This document shows positions 1-13,382 of a DNA stretch of 64,000 nt, in pieces. Numbering within the stretch: position 1 is the stretch's first letter; the number at the start of each line of letters is the position of its first letter. This DNA is from JBFHDX01 sp041584475. Lineage in GTDB: Bacteria; Pseudomonadota; Alphaproteobacteria; UBA8366; JADFVY01. The DNA is taken from the NCBI GenBank assembly GCA_041584475.1, contig JBFHDX010000003.1, forward strand, positions 19,270 through 83,269, written 5' to 3'. A program made the translations under genes and the position numbers. The notes under the pieces are model-generated. The model saw only the letters and a list, made by a program, of their open reading frames with translations, did no database searches and was not told the origin of the DNA.

Positions 1-1998
<1,998 letters not shown>

Positions 1999-2066
1999 GC
2001 AGTCCTATCCCCGCTAGTGCCGGCCGCAGCCCGGCAATTCAGCAATTCGCCGCATACCAGTATCGC

Positions 2067-3914
2067 TCAACGGCGGTCACTCCTCCCGCCGCTGCCGTCG
2101 AATTCCTCGTCTTCCTCGCGCGCCCGGCTTTCGCCACGTTCCACATCCTTGCGAAACGCCAAGAACCGCGCTTCCGTCTCCTCGTCCGGATTGTCAGCCG
2201 TATAACGCGCAGTTGCCTTCAACTCTTCCCTTCGCCGCGCCTGAAAAATCAGCGAAAGCACCTCGTCGAGCCCGAACCGTGCCTCCGCCGCCGAGCTTTC
2301 CCGGCGGGCGAAGGGTGCATGGACTCTGACGTCATCCGCGCTCAGCACCGCCAGTACGGCGGCGTGGCCGTCCTGTGAGAGGTGGCGTTTCAATGTCTCC
2401 GCGTCAAGGTCCGGGCTGGATGCCAAGTGTTTTTGTAGTCCCTGCAGAACCTTGTCAAGATCGGGATCGAATTCGACGCGCGCCAGCGCATCGCTGAACT
2501 CATCCGCGAGTTCGGGATGCTGCAGCACCGTCGCGAGCACCACCTGCTGGCGCCGGCGCCGCATCGTCGATGCGTCCGCGAGCGCCCGCGGGCCGATCGG
2601 ACGATGCCGTGTGGTCGCCTCGAAAGGCCGCGTACCGGCTTGGGGGGGGCGGCGGAACGCGCGCCACAGCCGGTCGCGGAAGGCCGCACGGTAGTGTGCC
2701 TGCACGGTACGGTCCGCGATTTGGGCAACGCGCCGTTCCAGGCGGCGCTGAAGGTCGGCCTTGCGTTCGGGTGTATCGAGCGGTCTCAGGGCGTACTCGA
2801 TCTGCCAGACGAGTTCCGACATCGGCTCGGCCTGATCGAGAACGCGCCGAAGTGCGGCCGGTCCGCCGCTCGCCAGCAGATCGTCGGGATCGTTGCCCGG
2901 CGGCAGCATGGCAAAGCGCAACGACCGGCCGGGCTGCAGGAGCGGCAGCGCGCGTTCGGCCGCCCGTGCCGCCGCCCGGCCGCCGGCCTCGTCACCGTCG
3001 AAACAGAGGATCGGCTCCGCGGCGATCCGCCACAGTGCGGCGAGCTGATGCTCGGTCAGCGCCGTCCCCAGCGGCGCCACGGCCCCGTGAAAGCCGGCGC
3101 GATCCATGGCGATCACGTCCATGTAGCCTTCCGCGACGATGAGCTCCGCACCGTCGCGGACGGCGCCGGCCGCCCGCTCCAGATTGTAGAGCGTGCGCCC
3201 CTTGTGAAAGATCGGCGTTTCCGGCGAGTTGAGATATTTCGGGCCCTCGCCCCCGAGAATGCGACCGCCGAATGCGATGGTGCGACCGCGGCGGTCGGTG
3301 ATGGGGAACATCACGCGGCCGCGAAAGCGGTCATAGGACGAACGCCCGTCGTCGGGCCAGATCAGCAGCCCGGCCTCGATCAGCAGCGCCTCTTCGAAGC
3401 CCTGCCCGACGAGCGCTGTCTTGAGTGCGGCGCGGGCGTCGGGCGCCACGCCGAGACGGAACCTGCGGATCGCCGCATCGTCCAGTCCGCGGCCCTTCAG
3501 ATAGGCCAGCGCGGCCGCGCCGTCGGGACTTTCCAGGCGGGCGGCGAACCAGGTTGCGGCGGCGTTCACGGCCTCCGCCAGGCCGGCGCGCTTCTGTTCG
3601 CGCGCCCGCTCTTCCGGCGTCTCGCGCGGCAACGGCAGGCCAGCCGTTCCGGCAAGCTGCTCCACGGCCTCCCGGAAGCCGAGCTTTTCCGCATTCATGA
3701 CGAAGCCGATCACATCGCCATGCGCGCCGCAGCCGAAGCAGTGGTAGAACCCCTTGTCCTCGTTGACCGTGAAGGACGGCGTCTTCTCGTTGTGGAACGG
3801 GCAGAGCCCGAGATGCTCGCGCCCCCTGCGAACGAGCTTTACCCGCCGGCCGACGACATCGGCGAGCGCGACCCTGTCCCGGATGTCGTCGAGAAAGCGG
3901 GGGGGAAACGCCAT
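2067..3914 (-). CDS. dnaG: DNA primase DnaG
   Basis: DnaG makes the RNA primers for chromosome replication. The protein is 615 residues, a normal length for the class. The N-terminal CHC2 zinc-binding domain shows Cys38, His41, Cys59 and Cys62 (CPFH and CFGC). It is followed by the catalytic core and a TOPRIM domain with the Glu of IVAEGYMDVIA and the acidic CFDGDEAG motif. The C-terminal part, which contacts DnaB helicase in the family, is less conserved. The ATG at 3914 has a purine-rich leader (GGAGCCACGAGGGC). The gene lies 114 bp downstream of yqeY and 68 bp upstream of rpoD on the same strand, so co-transcription with rpoD is likely. Confidence 0.97.
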   Translation of the reverse strand: MAFPPRFLDDIRDRVALADVVGRRVKLVRRGREHLGLCPFHNEKTPSFTVNEDKGFYHCFGCGAHGDVIGFVMNAEKLGFREAVEQLAGTAGLPLPRETPEERAREQKRAGLAEAVNAAATWFAARLESPDGAAALAYLKGRGLDDAAIRRFRLGVAPDARAALKTALVGQGFEEALLIEAGLLIWPDDGRSSYDRFRGRVMFPITDRRGRTIAFGGRILGGEGPKYLNSPETPIFHKGRTLYNLERAAGAVRDGAELIVAEGYMDVIAMDRAGFHGAVAPLGTALTEHQLAALWRIAAEPILCFDGDEAGGRAAARAAERALPLLQPGRSLRFAMLPPGNDPDDLLASGGPAALRRVLDQAEPMSELVWQIEYALRPLDTPERKADLQRRLERRVAQIADRTVQAHYRAAFRDRLWRAFRRPPQAGTRPFEATTRHRPIGPRALADASTMRRRRQQVVLATVLQHPELADEFSDALARVEFDPDLDKVLQGLQKHLASSPDLDAETLKRHLSQDGHAAVLAVLSADDVRVHAPFARRESSAAEARFGLDEVLSLIFQARRREELKATARYTADNPDEETEARFLAFRKDVERGESRAREEDEEFDGSGGRSDRR

Positions 3915-4028
3915 GCCCTCGTGGCTCCGTTGCGGGGCGGCCGTCAGCCGGTCACCGCGGGATATTCACACAGATTCCGTCATCGAGTCACCGATTCCGC
4001 GGGACTGGCCGGGAGCCGGCCGGCCGGG

Positions 4029-4487
4029 TCAGCTTGAGAGCAACACCTTCGCCTTCTGTCCGGCCCGGGCGAAGTCCATGCGACCGGCATATTCCGCCCG
4101 CAGCGCCGCCATGACCTGCCCCATTTCCTTCAAGCCGGTGGCTCCCGTCGACTCGATGGCCTTGCTGACCGCCTGCTCGATGGCCTCGTCATCCAGCTGT
4201 TCGGGGAGGAATTGCTCGATAACCTCGATTTCCTCCTCCTCCTGACGGGCCAACTCGTCGCGACCGCCCTTCTCGTACATCTCGATGCTCTCACGGCGTT
4301 GCTTTACCATGGTCTGCAGCATCGCCAGGATCTCGTCGTCGCTGATACCGTCGGTCTTGCCCTTCGAACGCGCGGCAATGTCGTTGTCCTTGAGCGCCGC
4401 AAGGATGAGCCGCAGGGTGGCCGTTGCCCGCTGATCCTTGGCAAGGACCGCCTTCTTGAGCTCCTGGGTCAATCGTTCCCGCAACAT
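4029..4487 (-). CDS. yqeY: GatB/YqeY domain protein
   Basis: This is a 152-residue member of the GatB/YqeY family, which shares the tail domain of the GatB subunit of tRNA-dependent amidotransferase. The role of the free-standing protein is not established; a link to aminoacyl-tRNA amidation is inferred from homology. The family pattern is clear: an N-terminal LRERLTQELKKAVLAKDQ segment and a C-terminal helical tail domain. The frame stays open for 32 more codons upstream, but the ATG at 4487 begins at the family's usual first residues and is preceded by GAGGAAGG, so it is the preferred start. It is transcribed divergently from carA and precedes dnaG, a common alphaproteobacterial arrangement. 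Confidence 0.92.
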   Translation of the reverse strand: MLRERLTQELKKAVLAKDQRATATLRLILAALKDNDIAARSKGKTDGISDDEILAMLQTMVKQRRESIEMYEKGGRDELARQEEEEIEVIEQFLPEQLDDEAIEQAVSKAIESTGATGLKEMGQVMAALRAEYAGRMDFARAGQKAKVLLSS

Positions 4488-4661
4488 GAAGCCGTTCCGT
4501 CCTTCCTCTGGTATCGCCAACCCGCCGGTCGGCGCGCCCATCTGCTCGCTCGCCGGGCCGGGCCGGATCGCGCCGAAGCGCATCCGGCGGGGCCGCGAAA
4601 ACGGGCAACCCTACTCGATCCGGCGCCACAACGCAATTCGATGTGAGCTCTTCAACTATAT

Positions 4662-4678
4662 GTTTTCATTATGAAAAC
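4662..4678. promoter_or_regulatory. 17-bp AT-rich perfect palindrome between yqeY and carA
   Basis: GTTTTCAT-T-ATGAAAAC is a perfect inverted repeat around a single central base. It sits in the only AT-rich patch of the yqeY-carA intergenic region, 17 bp upstream of the probable carA -35 hexamer. It has the size and symmetry of a dimeric repressor operator. No regulator is identified. Confidence 0.5.
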
Positions 4679-4695
4679 GAAATTACCCGTTCGGC

Positions 4696-4724
4696 TTGAC
4701 GGCGGCAGTGCTTTTGCTTAAAAG
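4696..4724 (+). promoter_or_regulatory. Probable sigma-70 promoter of carAB
   Basis: A -35 hexamer TTGACG (4696-4701) and a -10 hexamer TAAAAG (4719-4724) are separated by 17 bp. This would give a leader of about 60 nt before the carA ATG at 4791. The remainder of the 4488-4790 intergenic region holds only this promoter, the upstream palindrome and the yqeY leader. Confidence 0.6.
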
Positions 4725-4790
4725 ACGCGGCAATTTGGCCGCCGCGGCGGCGGTGCCCGCAGCAACCACCCCGCCAGGGGAAACTCCAGC

Positions 4791-5955
4791 ATGTCCGATG
4801 GCAAAATCTCGACGACCGCTGTGCCCCCGGGCGCGACGGCGGCGTTGGTTCTGGCCGACGGGACGGTATTCTGGGGACACGGACTCGGCGCCACCGGCCG
4901 GACGGTCGGCGAGGTTCTCTTCAACACCTCGATCACCGGTTATCAGGAAATCATGACGGACCCGTCCTATGCGGGCCAGATCGTCACCTTCACCTTCCCG
5001 CATATCGGCAATGTGGGCACCAATCCGGACGATGTCGAAACGCGGACGCCGGCGGCGCGCGGTTGCGTCATGCGGGCTGCGGTCACCGGTCCATCCAACT
5101 GGCGCGCCGCCCAGCCGTTCGATGCGTGGCTCAAATCGCAGAAGCTGATCGGCATCGCCGGCGTCGACACACGCCGCCTGACCCGCCGGATCCGGGATCT
5201 CGGTGCACCGAAGGGGGCGCTGGCACACGAGCCCGACGGCGGGCTCGACATCTCCGGTCTGCAGGAACTGGCCGCGGATTGGCCGGGCCTCGAGGGCATG
5301 GATCTCGCGAGGGAGGTCAGCTGCACCCAGACCTACGAATGGGACGGCACGATATGGCAGGCGGGACGAGGCTACGGCCGCATGGAGCGACCGCGGTTCC
5401 ACGTCGTCGCCGTCGACTACGGCGCCAAGTACAACATCCTCCGCTCGCTGGCGACGCTCGGCTGCCGGGTCACCGTCGTGCCGGCGACGGCGAGCGGCGA
5501 GGATATCCTGCGCCACGATCCCGACGGCGTCTTTCTCTCGAACGGGCCCGGCGACCCGGCGGCGACCGGCGATTACGCGGTACCGGCGATCCGGACCGTG
5601 CTGGCGACCGGCAAGCCCCTGTTCGGCATCTGCCTCGGCCACCAGATGCTGGCGCTCGCCCTCGGCGCGCGTACCGAGAAGATGCACCACGGCCACCACG
5701 GGGCGAACCATCCGGTGAAGGATCTCGCCACGGGACGTGTCGAGATCACGAGCCAGAACCACGGTTTCGTCGTCATCGAGGAGTCGCTGCCGGCAGGCTG
5801 CGAAATGAGTCACGTCTCGCTGTTCGACGGCTCGCTCGAGGGGCTGCGAGTCAAGGACCGGCCCGTGTTCAGCGTCCAGTACCATCCCGAAGCATCGCCG
5901 GGGCCGCGCGATTCGCGATACCTGTTCGAGCGTTTCGTCGAGCTGATGGAACGGC

Positions 5956-5963
<8 letters not shown>
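4791..5963 (+). CDS. carA: Carbamoyl-phosphate synthase small (glutaminase) subunit CarA
   Basis: CarA hydrolyses glutamine and channels ammonia to CarB for carbamoyl phosphate, which feeds arginine and pyrimidine synthesis. The protein is 390 residues. The N-terminal half is the CarA-specific domain. The C-terminal half is a class I glutamine amidotransferase with nucleophile Cys281 (FGICLGHQ) and the His365/Glu367 pair in QYHPEASPGP. The ATG at 4791 follows a GGGGAAA ribosome site. The stop overlaps the carB start by 8 bp, which indicates translational coupling and equal subunit supply. Confidence 0.98.
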
Positions 5964-9213
<3,250 letters not shown>

Positions 9214-9313
9214 AGATTTCCCGGCGAGGAGGTTCGGACAATCCGTCGGCTGCGCGACGCGGCGTCGGACAGGTTATTTTTTGCGGCTGCGGCGAGTGTC
9301 CGGAAAGGAACGC

Positions 9314-9793
9314 ATGTTGATGGACAAGGTGCCGATGACGGCGGCCGGATACGACCGGCTGCAGGAGGAGCTCAAGACCCTCAAGTCGGTTGAGCGCCCG
9401 GCGATCATCCATGCGATCGCCGAGGCGCGCACCCATGGCGATCTCTCGGAGAATGCCGAGTATCATGCCGCACGCGAGCGTCAGAGCTTCATCGAGGGGC
9501 GCATCGCCGAGCTCGAGGACAAGATCAGCCGCGCCCAGGTGATCGACGTCAGCAAGCTGGACGGCGACATCGTCAAGTTCGGCGCCACGGTCACGCTCGC
9601 GGACGACGAGACCGACGAGAAATCGACCTATCAGATCGTCGGCGAGCTGGAGTCCGACATCGCGGCCGGGCTGCTGTCGATTGCCTCGCCGCTGGCGCGG
9701 GCGATCATTGGCAAATCGGTCGGCGACGAGGTCGAGGTGGCGACTCCGCGCGGCACCAAGGATTACGAGATCGTCGCGGTGGAGTTCAAATAG
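9314..9793 (+). CDS. greA: Transcription elongation factor GreA
   Basis: GreA rescues backtracked RNA polymerase by stimulating cleavage of the nascent RNA. The 159-residue protein has the N-terminal coiled coil, with the catalytic acidic tip DLSENAEYHAARERQ, followed by the FKBP-like C-terminal domain. The frame is open further upstream, but the ATG at 9314 (or the next ATG two codons on) is preceded by AAGGAA and begins at the family's normal start. It lies 100 bp after carB, a typical alphaproteobacterial order. Confidence 0.95.
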   Translation: MLMDKVPMTAAGYDRLQEELKTLKSVERPAIIHAIAEARTHGDLSENAEYHAARERQSFIEGRIAELEDKISRAQVIDVSKLDGDIVKFGATVTLADDETDEKSTYQIVGELESDIAAGLLSIASPLARAIIGKSVGDEVEVATPRGTKDYEIVAVEFK

Positions 9794-9820
9794 GCCGCAG
9801 CGCCCGGGACCGGGGGTCGC

Positions 9821-10306
9821 TCACTCGGCCGCGTCGACATCGATCGGTACCCCGTAATGGTACTTCGACGAGCGAATTGCCAGCATCGACTTCACATGGC
9901 TGACGTTCGGCGCGGCGGTAAGCGTGCTCGTCAGGAAGCGGTTGTAGCTGTCCCAGTCCTCGGCCACGATCTTGAGCAGGAAGTCGGTCTCGCCCGCCAG
10001 CATGTGGCATTCCCGTACCAGCGGCCAGCTGTTGGCCAGCTTCTCGAAGGCGACCAGATCCGACTCGGCCTGGCTGTTCAAGCCGACATGGGCGAAGACC
10101 GTAACCCCGAATCCGAGCGCGTCGGGGGCGATGTCGGCGTGATAGCCCCTGATGTAACCCGACTCCTCGAGGGCGCGCAGTCGGCGCAGGCAGGGCGGCG
10201 CCGAGATGCCGGCGCGACGCGCGAGTTCCACATTCGGCATTCTTCCGTTTTCCTGCAGATCGCGAAGGATCTTCCGGTCGATCTTGTCGAGCTTGACGCG
10301 CCGCAT
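9821..10306 (-). CDS. Lrp/AsnC-family transcriptional regulator
   Basis: This 161-residue regulator has an N-terminal winged helix-turn-helix (KLDKIDRKILRDLQENGR onward, with LARRAGISAPPCLRRL as the DNA-reading part). A C-terminal RAM ligand domain follows (residues about 65-150, including CHMLAGETDFLLKIVAEDW). Family members form octamers and usually sense amino acids. The start at 10306 was chosen because it follows TTTGGAGC and fits the family N-terminus; the frame is open 39 codons further up. The neighbours do not reveal a target. Confidence 0.9.
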   Translation of the reverse strand: MRRVKLDKIDRKILRDLQENGRMPNVELARRAGISAPPCLRRLRALEESGYIRGYHADIAPDALGFGVTVFAHVGLNSQAESDLVAFEKLANSWPLVRECHMLAGETDFLLKIVAEDWDSYNRFLTSTLTAAPNVSHVKSMLAIRSSKYHYGVPIDVDAAE

Positions 10307-10340
10307 GAACCGATGCTCCAAAGGACGGGGATGCGCAACA

Positions 10341-10368
10341 ATATTACAAGTCGTGACGGCCCACGCAA
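10341..10368 (-). promoter_or_regulatory. Probable promoter of the Lrp-family gene
   Basis: On the minus strand a TTGCGT hexamer (10363-10368) and a TAATAT hexamer (10341-10346) are spaced 16 bp apart. This places the transcript start about 30 nt upstream of the ATG at 10306. The tract ACAATATTACAAG is the only AT-rich sequence in this gap. Confidence 0.5.
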
Positions 10369-10437
10369 GAGGCGCGAACCGATCGCGGCGACGCCGCGCT
10401 GTCCGCGCGGCTGCGACGGCCATGCGGGAAATCGCGC

Positions 10438-11409
10438 ATGACGCAGGAGGTCGCCTGGGTCCTCACCGACGGCAAGGCGGGGACGCGCAACGGCGCACTC
10501 GGACTCGCCGAGGCGGTTGGCTTGCCGGTCTCGGACAAGCACATCCATTCGACGTTACCGTGGCGCTGGCTGCCACCCGTGCTCTGGCCGCCCGGGATCC
10601 TCGGCGACGGAGCCGGCGGCGCCAAATTGTCGCCGCCCTGGCCCCGCCTGCTGATCAGCGCGGGGGAGCGGGCGGTCGGCCCTGCCCTCGAGATTCGGCG
10701 GCGGTCGGCCGGCGCCACCTTTGCCGTTCATATTCAGCACCCGCGCATCGACCCCGGCCGTTTCGATCTGGTCGTCGTCTCGGCGCACGACCGGCTCGAG
10801 GGCGCCAATGTCAGGGTGACGCTCGGCGCCCTGCATCGCGTCACCCGCGAAGGCCTGGCCGAGGCGGGCGGCCGGTTCGCCGCGCGGTTCGATACATTGC
10901 CGCAACCGCGCATCGCCGTGCTGATCGGCGGCGCCAACCGGACATACCGCTTCGACCGCGCCGCCGCGCTGGCTCTCGGCGAAGGATTGGCCCGCGCGGC
11001 CCGCCACTCCGGAGCCAGCCTGCTGGTCACCACGTCGCGAAGAACCGGTGCCGAAAACGAGAAGATCCTGCGCGAGAGCCTCTCCGGGGTGCCGCTCCAT
11101 TTCTGGGATGGCAGCGGCGACAACCCCTATTTCGCGTATCTCGCGCTTTCGGACGCGATCGTCGTCACCGCCGATTCCGTCAACATGGTCTCTGAGGCAT
11201 GTTTCACCGGCAAGCCCGTGCACGTGTTCCCGCTGTCGGGCGGCAAGCGGAGCAAGTTCGAACGTTTCCACCGGTCGCTGATGGACGCGGGTCTCACCCG
11301 GCCCTTCACGGGGACGATCGACTCCTGGTCGTATCCCCCGCTCGACGAGCGCAGGTCGCTCGCCGAAGAGATTCGTGCCCGGCTTGGTGTCTTGACGGGA
11401 GCGCCTTGA
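10438..11409 (+). CDS. Mitochondrial-fission ELM1 family protein (DUF1022)
   Basis: This 323-residue protein belongs to the ELM1/DUF1022 family, named after a plant mitochondrial fission factor but common in alphaproteobacteria, where its role is unknown. The family N-terminus VLTDGKAGTRNGALGLAEA is visible. So are the central LISAGERAVGPALEIRR and IGGANRTYRFD segments and the C-terminal TADSVNMVSEACFTGKPV motif, which resembles the nucleotide-sugar site of GT-B glycosyltransferases. A glycosyltransferase-like role is therefore possible but unproven. The gene stands alone, divergent from the Lrp regulator. Confidence 0.85.
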   Translation: MTQEVAWVLTDGKAGTRNGALGLAEAVGLPVSDKHIHSTLPWRWLPPVLWPPGILGDGAGGAKLSPPWPRLLISAGERAVGPALEIRRRSAGATFAVHIQHPRIDPGRFDLVVVSAHDRLEGANVRVTLGALHRVTREGLAEAGGRFAARFDTLPQPRIAVLIGGANRTYRFDRAAALALGEGLARAARHSGASLLVTTSRRTGAENEKILRESLSGVPLHFWDGSGDNPYFAYLALSDAIVVTADSVNMVSEACFTGKPVHVFPLSGGKRSKFERFHRSLMDAGLTRPFTGTIDSWSYPPLDERRSLAEEIRARLGVLTGAP

Positions 11410-11474
11410 GCGGTGTTCAACTGCCGCCGTGACGATTCCATCGGGTCCGGTCGCCCGCTGCTTCGGAGACGAAG

Positions 11475-12104
11475 ATGCTGATCGATATCGATGCCTTTCG
11501 CGCCACGCCAATCGCCACCGACCCCTTCGACCACGCCATCGTGCCCGGATTCGTCCGCCGCGAGGCGCTCGAGCAGCTGCATGCGGATTATCCGGATGTC
11601 GGCAGGCCGGGCAGTTTCCCGGTCGGCACCGTCACCTACGGCGCGTCGTTCGCCCGCGTCCTCGAAGAGATACAGTCGGATGCGATGGCGACCGCCATCG
11701 AGGAGAAGTTTGGACTCGAGCTGCGCGGCCGGCCGACGATGGTCACCGTCCGCGACCGCTGTCGTGCCCGGGACGGGCAGATCCACACCGACTCCAAGGG
11801 AAAGCTGATCACCGTCCTGATCTATATGAACCCGCCGTGGGAGGCGGCGGGCGGCCGACTGCGGCTGCTCCGGGGACCGAACGACATCGAGGACTACGCC
11901 GTCGAGGTGCCACCGGACGCGGGCACGATGCTGGTCTTTCGCTGCACGCCCGACGCATGGCACGGCCACAAGCCGTTCGAAGGGCGTCGGCGCGCGATCC
12001 AGCTGAACTGGGTGCGCGACGAGTCATACCTGAAGCGCGAGCAACGCCGCCACCGCGTATCGGCCTTCTTCAAACGCCTGAAAGGCGGTCGGATACGACC
12101 CTGA
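11475..12104 (+). CDS. 2-oxoglutarate/Fe(II)-dependent oxygenase family protein
   Basis: This 209-residue protein has the double-stranded beta-helix pattern of prolyl-4-hydroxylase-like 2OG-Fe(II) oxygenases. The iron ligands are probably His and Asp of IHTDSKGK and the distal His in DAWHGHKPF, with an Arg shortly after (GRRRAIQLNW) to bind 2-oxoglutarate. No signal peptide or membrane segment is seen. The substrate cannot be told from sequence. The ATG at 11475 follows a GGAGACGAAG ribosome site. Genomic context (ELM1 upstream, LysR downstream) gives no clear pathway. Confidence 0.8.
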   Translation: MLIDIDAFRATPIATDPFDHAIVPGFVRREALEQLHADYPDVGRPGSFPVGTVTYGASFARVLEEIQSDAMATAIEEKFGLELRGRPTMVTVRDRCRARDGQIHTDSKGKLITVLIYMNPPWEAAGGRLRLLRGPNDIEDYAVEVPPDAGTMLVFRCTPDAWHGHKPFEGRRRAIQLNWVRDESYLKREQRRHRVSAFFKRLKGGRIRP

Positions 12105-12189
12105 GCGTCAAGCGGGCGCAGGACTGGCGCACCTCCTTGTCGGCAGAATTCCATTGCGCGCAAATGCCGAGCAGGCAATCTAGAGTGCC

Positions 12190-13080
12190 ATGGACTGGGA
12201 CAAACTTCGAATTTTCCACGCGGTGGCCGAAGCGGGCAGCTTCACACATGCCGGCGAGGCGCTCAACCTGAGCCAGTCCGCGGTGAGCCGCCAGATCAGC
12301 GCGCTCGAAGAAAGTCTCCGGGTACCGCTGTTCCACCGTCACGCCCGCGGTCTGATCCTCACCGAGCAGGGTGACCTGCTGTTCCGCGCGGTCAAGGATG
12401 TATCGCACAAGCTCTCGATGGCCGAAGCCCTGATCTCGGAGAGCCGGGAGAGGCCGTCGGGCCCGTTGAAGATCACGACGACCGTGGCATTCGGCACGAC
12501 CTGGCTGACCCCGCGCATCAAGGAATTCGTCGACCTGTTCCCGGAAATCGAGATCAGCCTGATCCTTACCGACGGGGCGCTCGATCTGAGCATGCGGCAA
12601 GCGGACGTCGCCATCCGCATGAGCCCGCCGCGCCAGCCCGACCTCGTCCAGCGGAACCTGATGACCGTCAACAGCCACGTCTACGCGTCACCGGACTACC
12701 TGGCCGAGCACGGCACGCCGCAGACCGCGCAGGAGCTCGACGAGCACGCGCTGATCGTCTACGGACGCGACCCCCCGCCGCCGGTGAGTTCCATCAACTG
12801 GCTGACGGAGGCCGGCGCCAGGCCGGAGCACAAGCGGCACCCGGTCCTGCGGGTGAACAATCTTTACGGCATCTACCGGGCCGTGCGAAGCGGCCTCGGT
12901 CTCGCGGCGCTACCGGACTACATGGTGTCGGAGACATCCAGCCTGGTACGCGTCCTGCCCGAGCTCTCGGGCCCGGGTATCGAGGCCTATTTCGTGTATC
13001 CGGAGGAGCTGCGGCGTTCGAAGCGGGTGAGCGTCTTTCGCGATTTCCTGCTGCGCAAAGTCGCGGAAGGGAATTTTTGA
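12190..13080 (+). CDS. LysR-family transcriptional regulator
   Basis: This is a 296-residue LysR-type regulator. An N-terminal winged helix-turn-helix (residues 1-60, with AGEALNLSQSAVSRQISALE) is joined by a linker helix to a periplasmic-binding-protein-like effector domain (about 90-290). The inducer is unknown. The ATG at 12190 gives a family-typical N-terminus (MDWDKLRIFHAVAE). It is followed on the same strand by an RNA-like region with a strong terminator, and by msrP in the opposite orientation, so its target could be either; this is only positional inference. Confidence 0.92.
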   Translation: MDWDKLRIFHAVAEAGSFTHAGEALNLSQSAVSRQISALEESLRVPLFHRHARGLILTEQGDLLFRAVKDVSHKLSMAEALISESRERPSGPLKITTTVAFGTTWLTPRIKEFVDLFPEIEISLILTDGALDLSMRQADVAIRMSPPRQPDLVQRNLMTVNSHVYASPDYLAEHGTPQTAQELDEHALIVYGRDPPPPVSSINWLTEAGARPEHKRHPVLRVNNLYGIYRAVRSGLGLAALPDYMVSETSSLVRVLPELSGPGIEAYFVYPEELRRSKRVSVFRDFLLRKVAEGNF

Positions 13081-13140
13081 CGCTGCCGCTCGTTAATAAG
13101 AACGTGCATAGACTGCCGACCGTGCCATGCGGTTTTTGCA

Positions 13141-13163
13141 TACCAGAATTGTCTAATCTGGTA
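13141..13163. promoter_or_regulatory. Inverted repeat TACCAGA-N9-TCTGGTA upstream of the RNA promoter
   Basis: Two 7-base arms form a perfect dyad 8 bp upstream of the -35 hexamer of the probable RNA promoter. The position suits a regulator-binding site, possibly for the adjacent LysR protein, but no consensus was matched. Confidence 0.45.
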
Positions 13164-13171
13164 TGGAAATG

Positions 13172-13200
13172 TTAACGGCACGCTCTTATGTCTTGATTAT
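13172..13200 (+). promoter_or_regulatory. Possible promoter for the 13.2-kb RNA
   Basis: TTAACG (13172-13177) and GATTAT (13195-13200) are spaced exactly 17 bp apart, each matching four of six consensus positions. This sequence is unusually AT-rich for the window and would start transcription at about 13206, just before the first hairpin. Confidence 0.45.
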
Positions 13201-13205
13201 CCTGG

Positions 13206-13341
13206 TGCGCTGCATATGTGCGGCGTCCTGGATGGAGGTTATCGGCGCAAGGCCGGTAACCAAGGGTCTTCGGACCCTACGTCTCCCAGACGTGAAGCCT
13301 CCCTGTTCAACTTGCCGGGCCCGCGTGGCCCGGCATTTTTT
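13206..13341 (+). ncRNA. Probable structured non-coding RNA with intrinsic terminator (family unknown)
   Basis: Between lysR and the convergent msrP gene, the plus strand can fold into four consecutive hairpins followed by a terminator. Stems are 13208-13214/13219-13225 (loop TATG), 13237-13246/13252-13261 (10 bp with one G-U pair), 13263-13268/13273-13278 (UUCG tetraloop) and 13279-13284/13288-13293. The terminator stem is 13314-13334. A GGAGG at 13234-13238 can alternatively pair with CCTCC at 13298-13302, closing a multi-branched structure around the middle hairpins. No convincing gene fits the region. Length (about 135 nt) and design suit a regulatory RNA. I could not match it to 6S, SRP, tmRNA or a known riboswitch, and the facing gene is on the other strand, so it is not a leader. 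Confidence 0.6.
13314..13341 (+). terminator. Strong rho-independent terminator
   Basis: An 8-bp perfect GC stem, GCCGGGCC (13314-13321) and GGCCCGGC (13327-13334), with a 5-nt loop is followed by A and six T residues. A second GC-rich hairpin (13342-13349/13357-13364) follows without a T tract. Confidence 0.85.
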
Positions 13342-13382
13342 GCGCCGGCTTCCGGTGCCGGCGCCGTTGCCGCAGGCAGGCG

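Noticed and set aside
9266..9275. T-rich run before greA as an intrinsic terminator
   Set aside because: The nearest stem (CGTCG/CGACG) is short and about 20 bases away from the T run.
12154..12163. TTGCGCGCAA palindrome upstream of the LysR gene as an operator
   Set aside because: A 10-bp self-complementary GC-rich string is expected often by chance, and it does not fit the T-N11-A LysR box.
13206..13341. Assignment as 6S RNA, SRP RNA or a riboswitch
   Set aside because: The fold is a string of short hairpins rather than a long bulged rod, no SRP GGAA-loop domain is seen, and no same-strand gene follows that a riboswitch could control.
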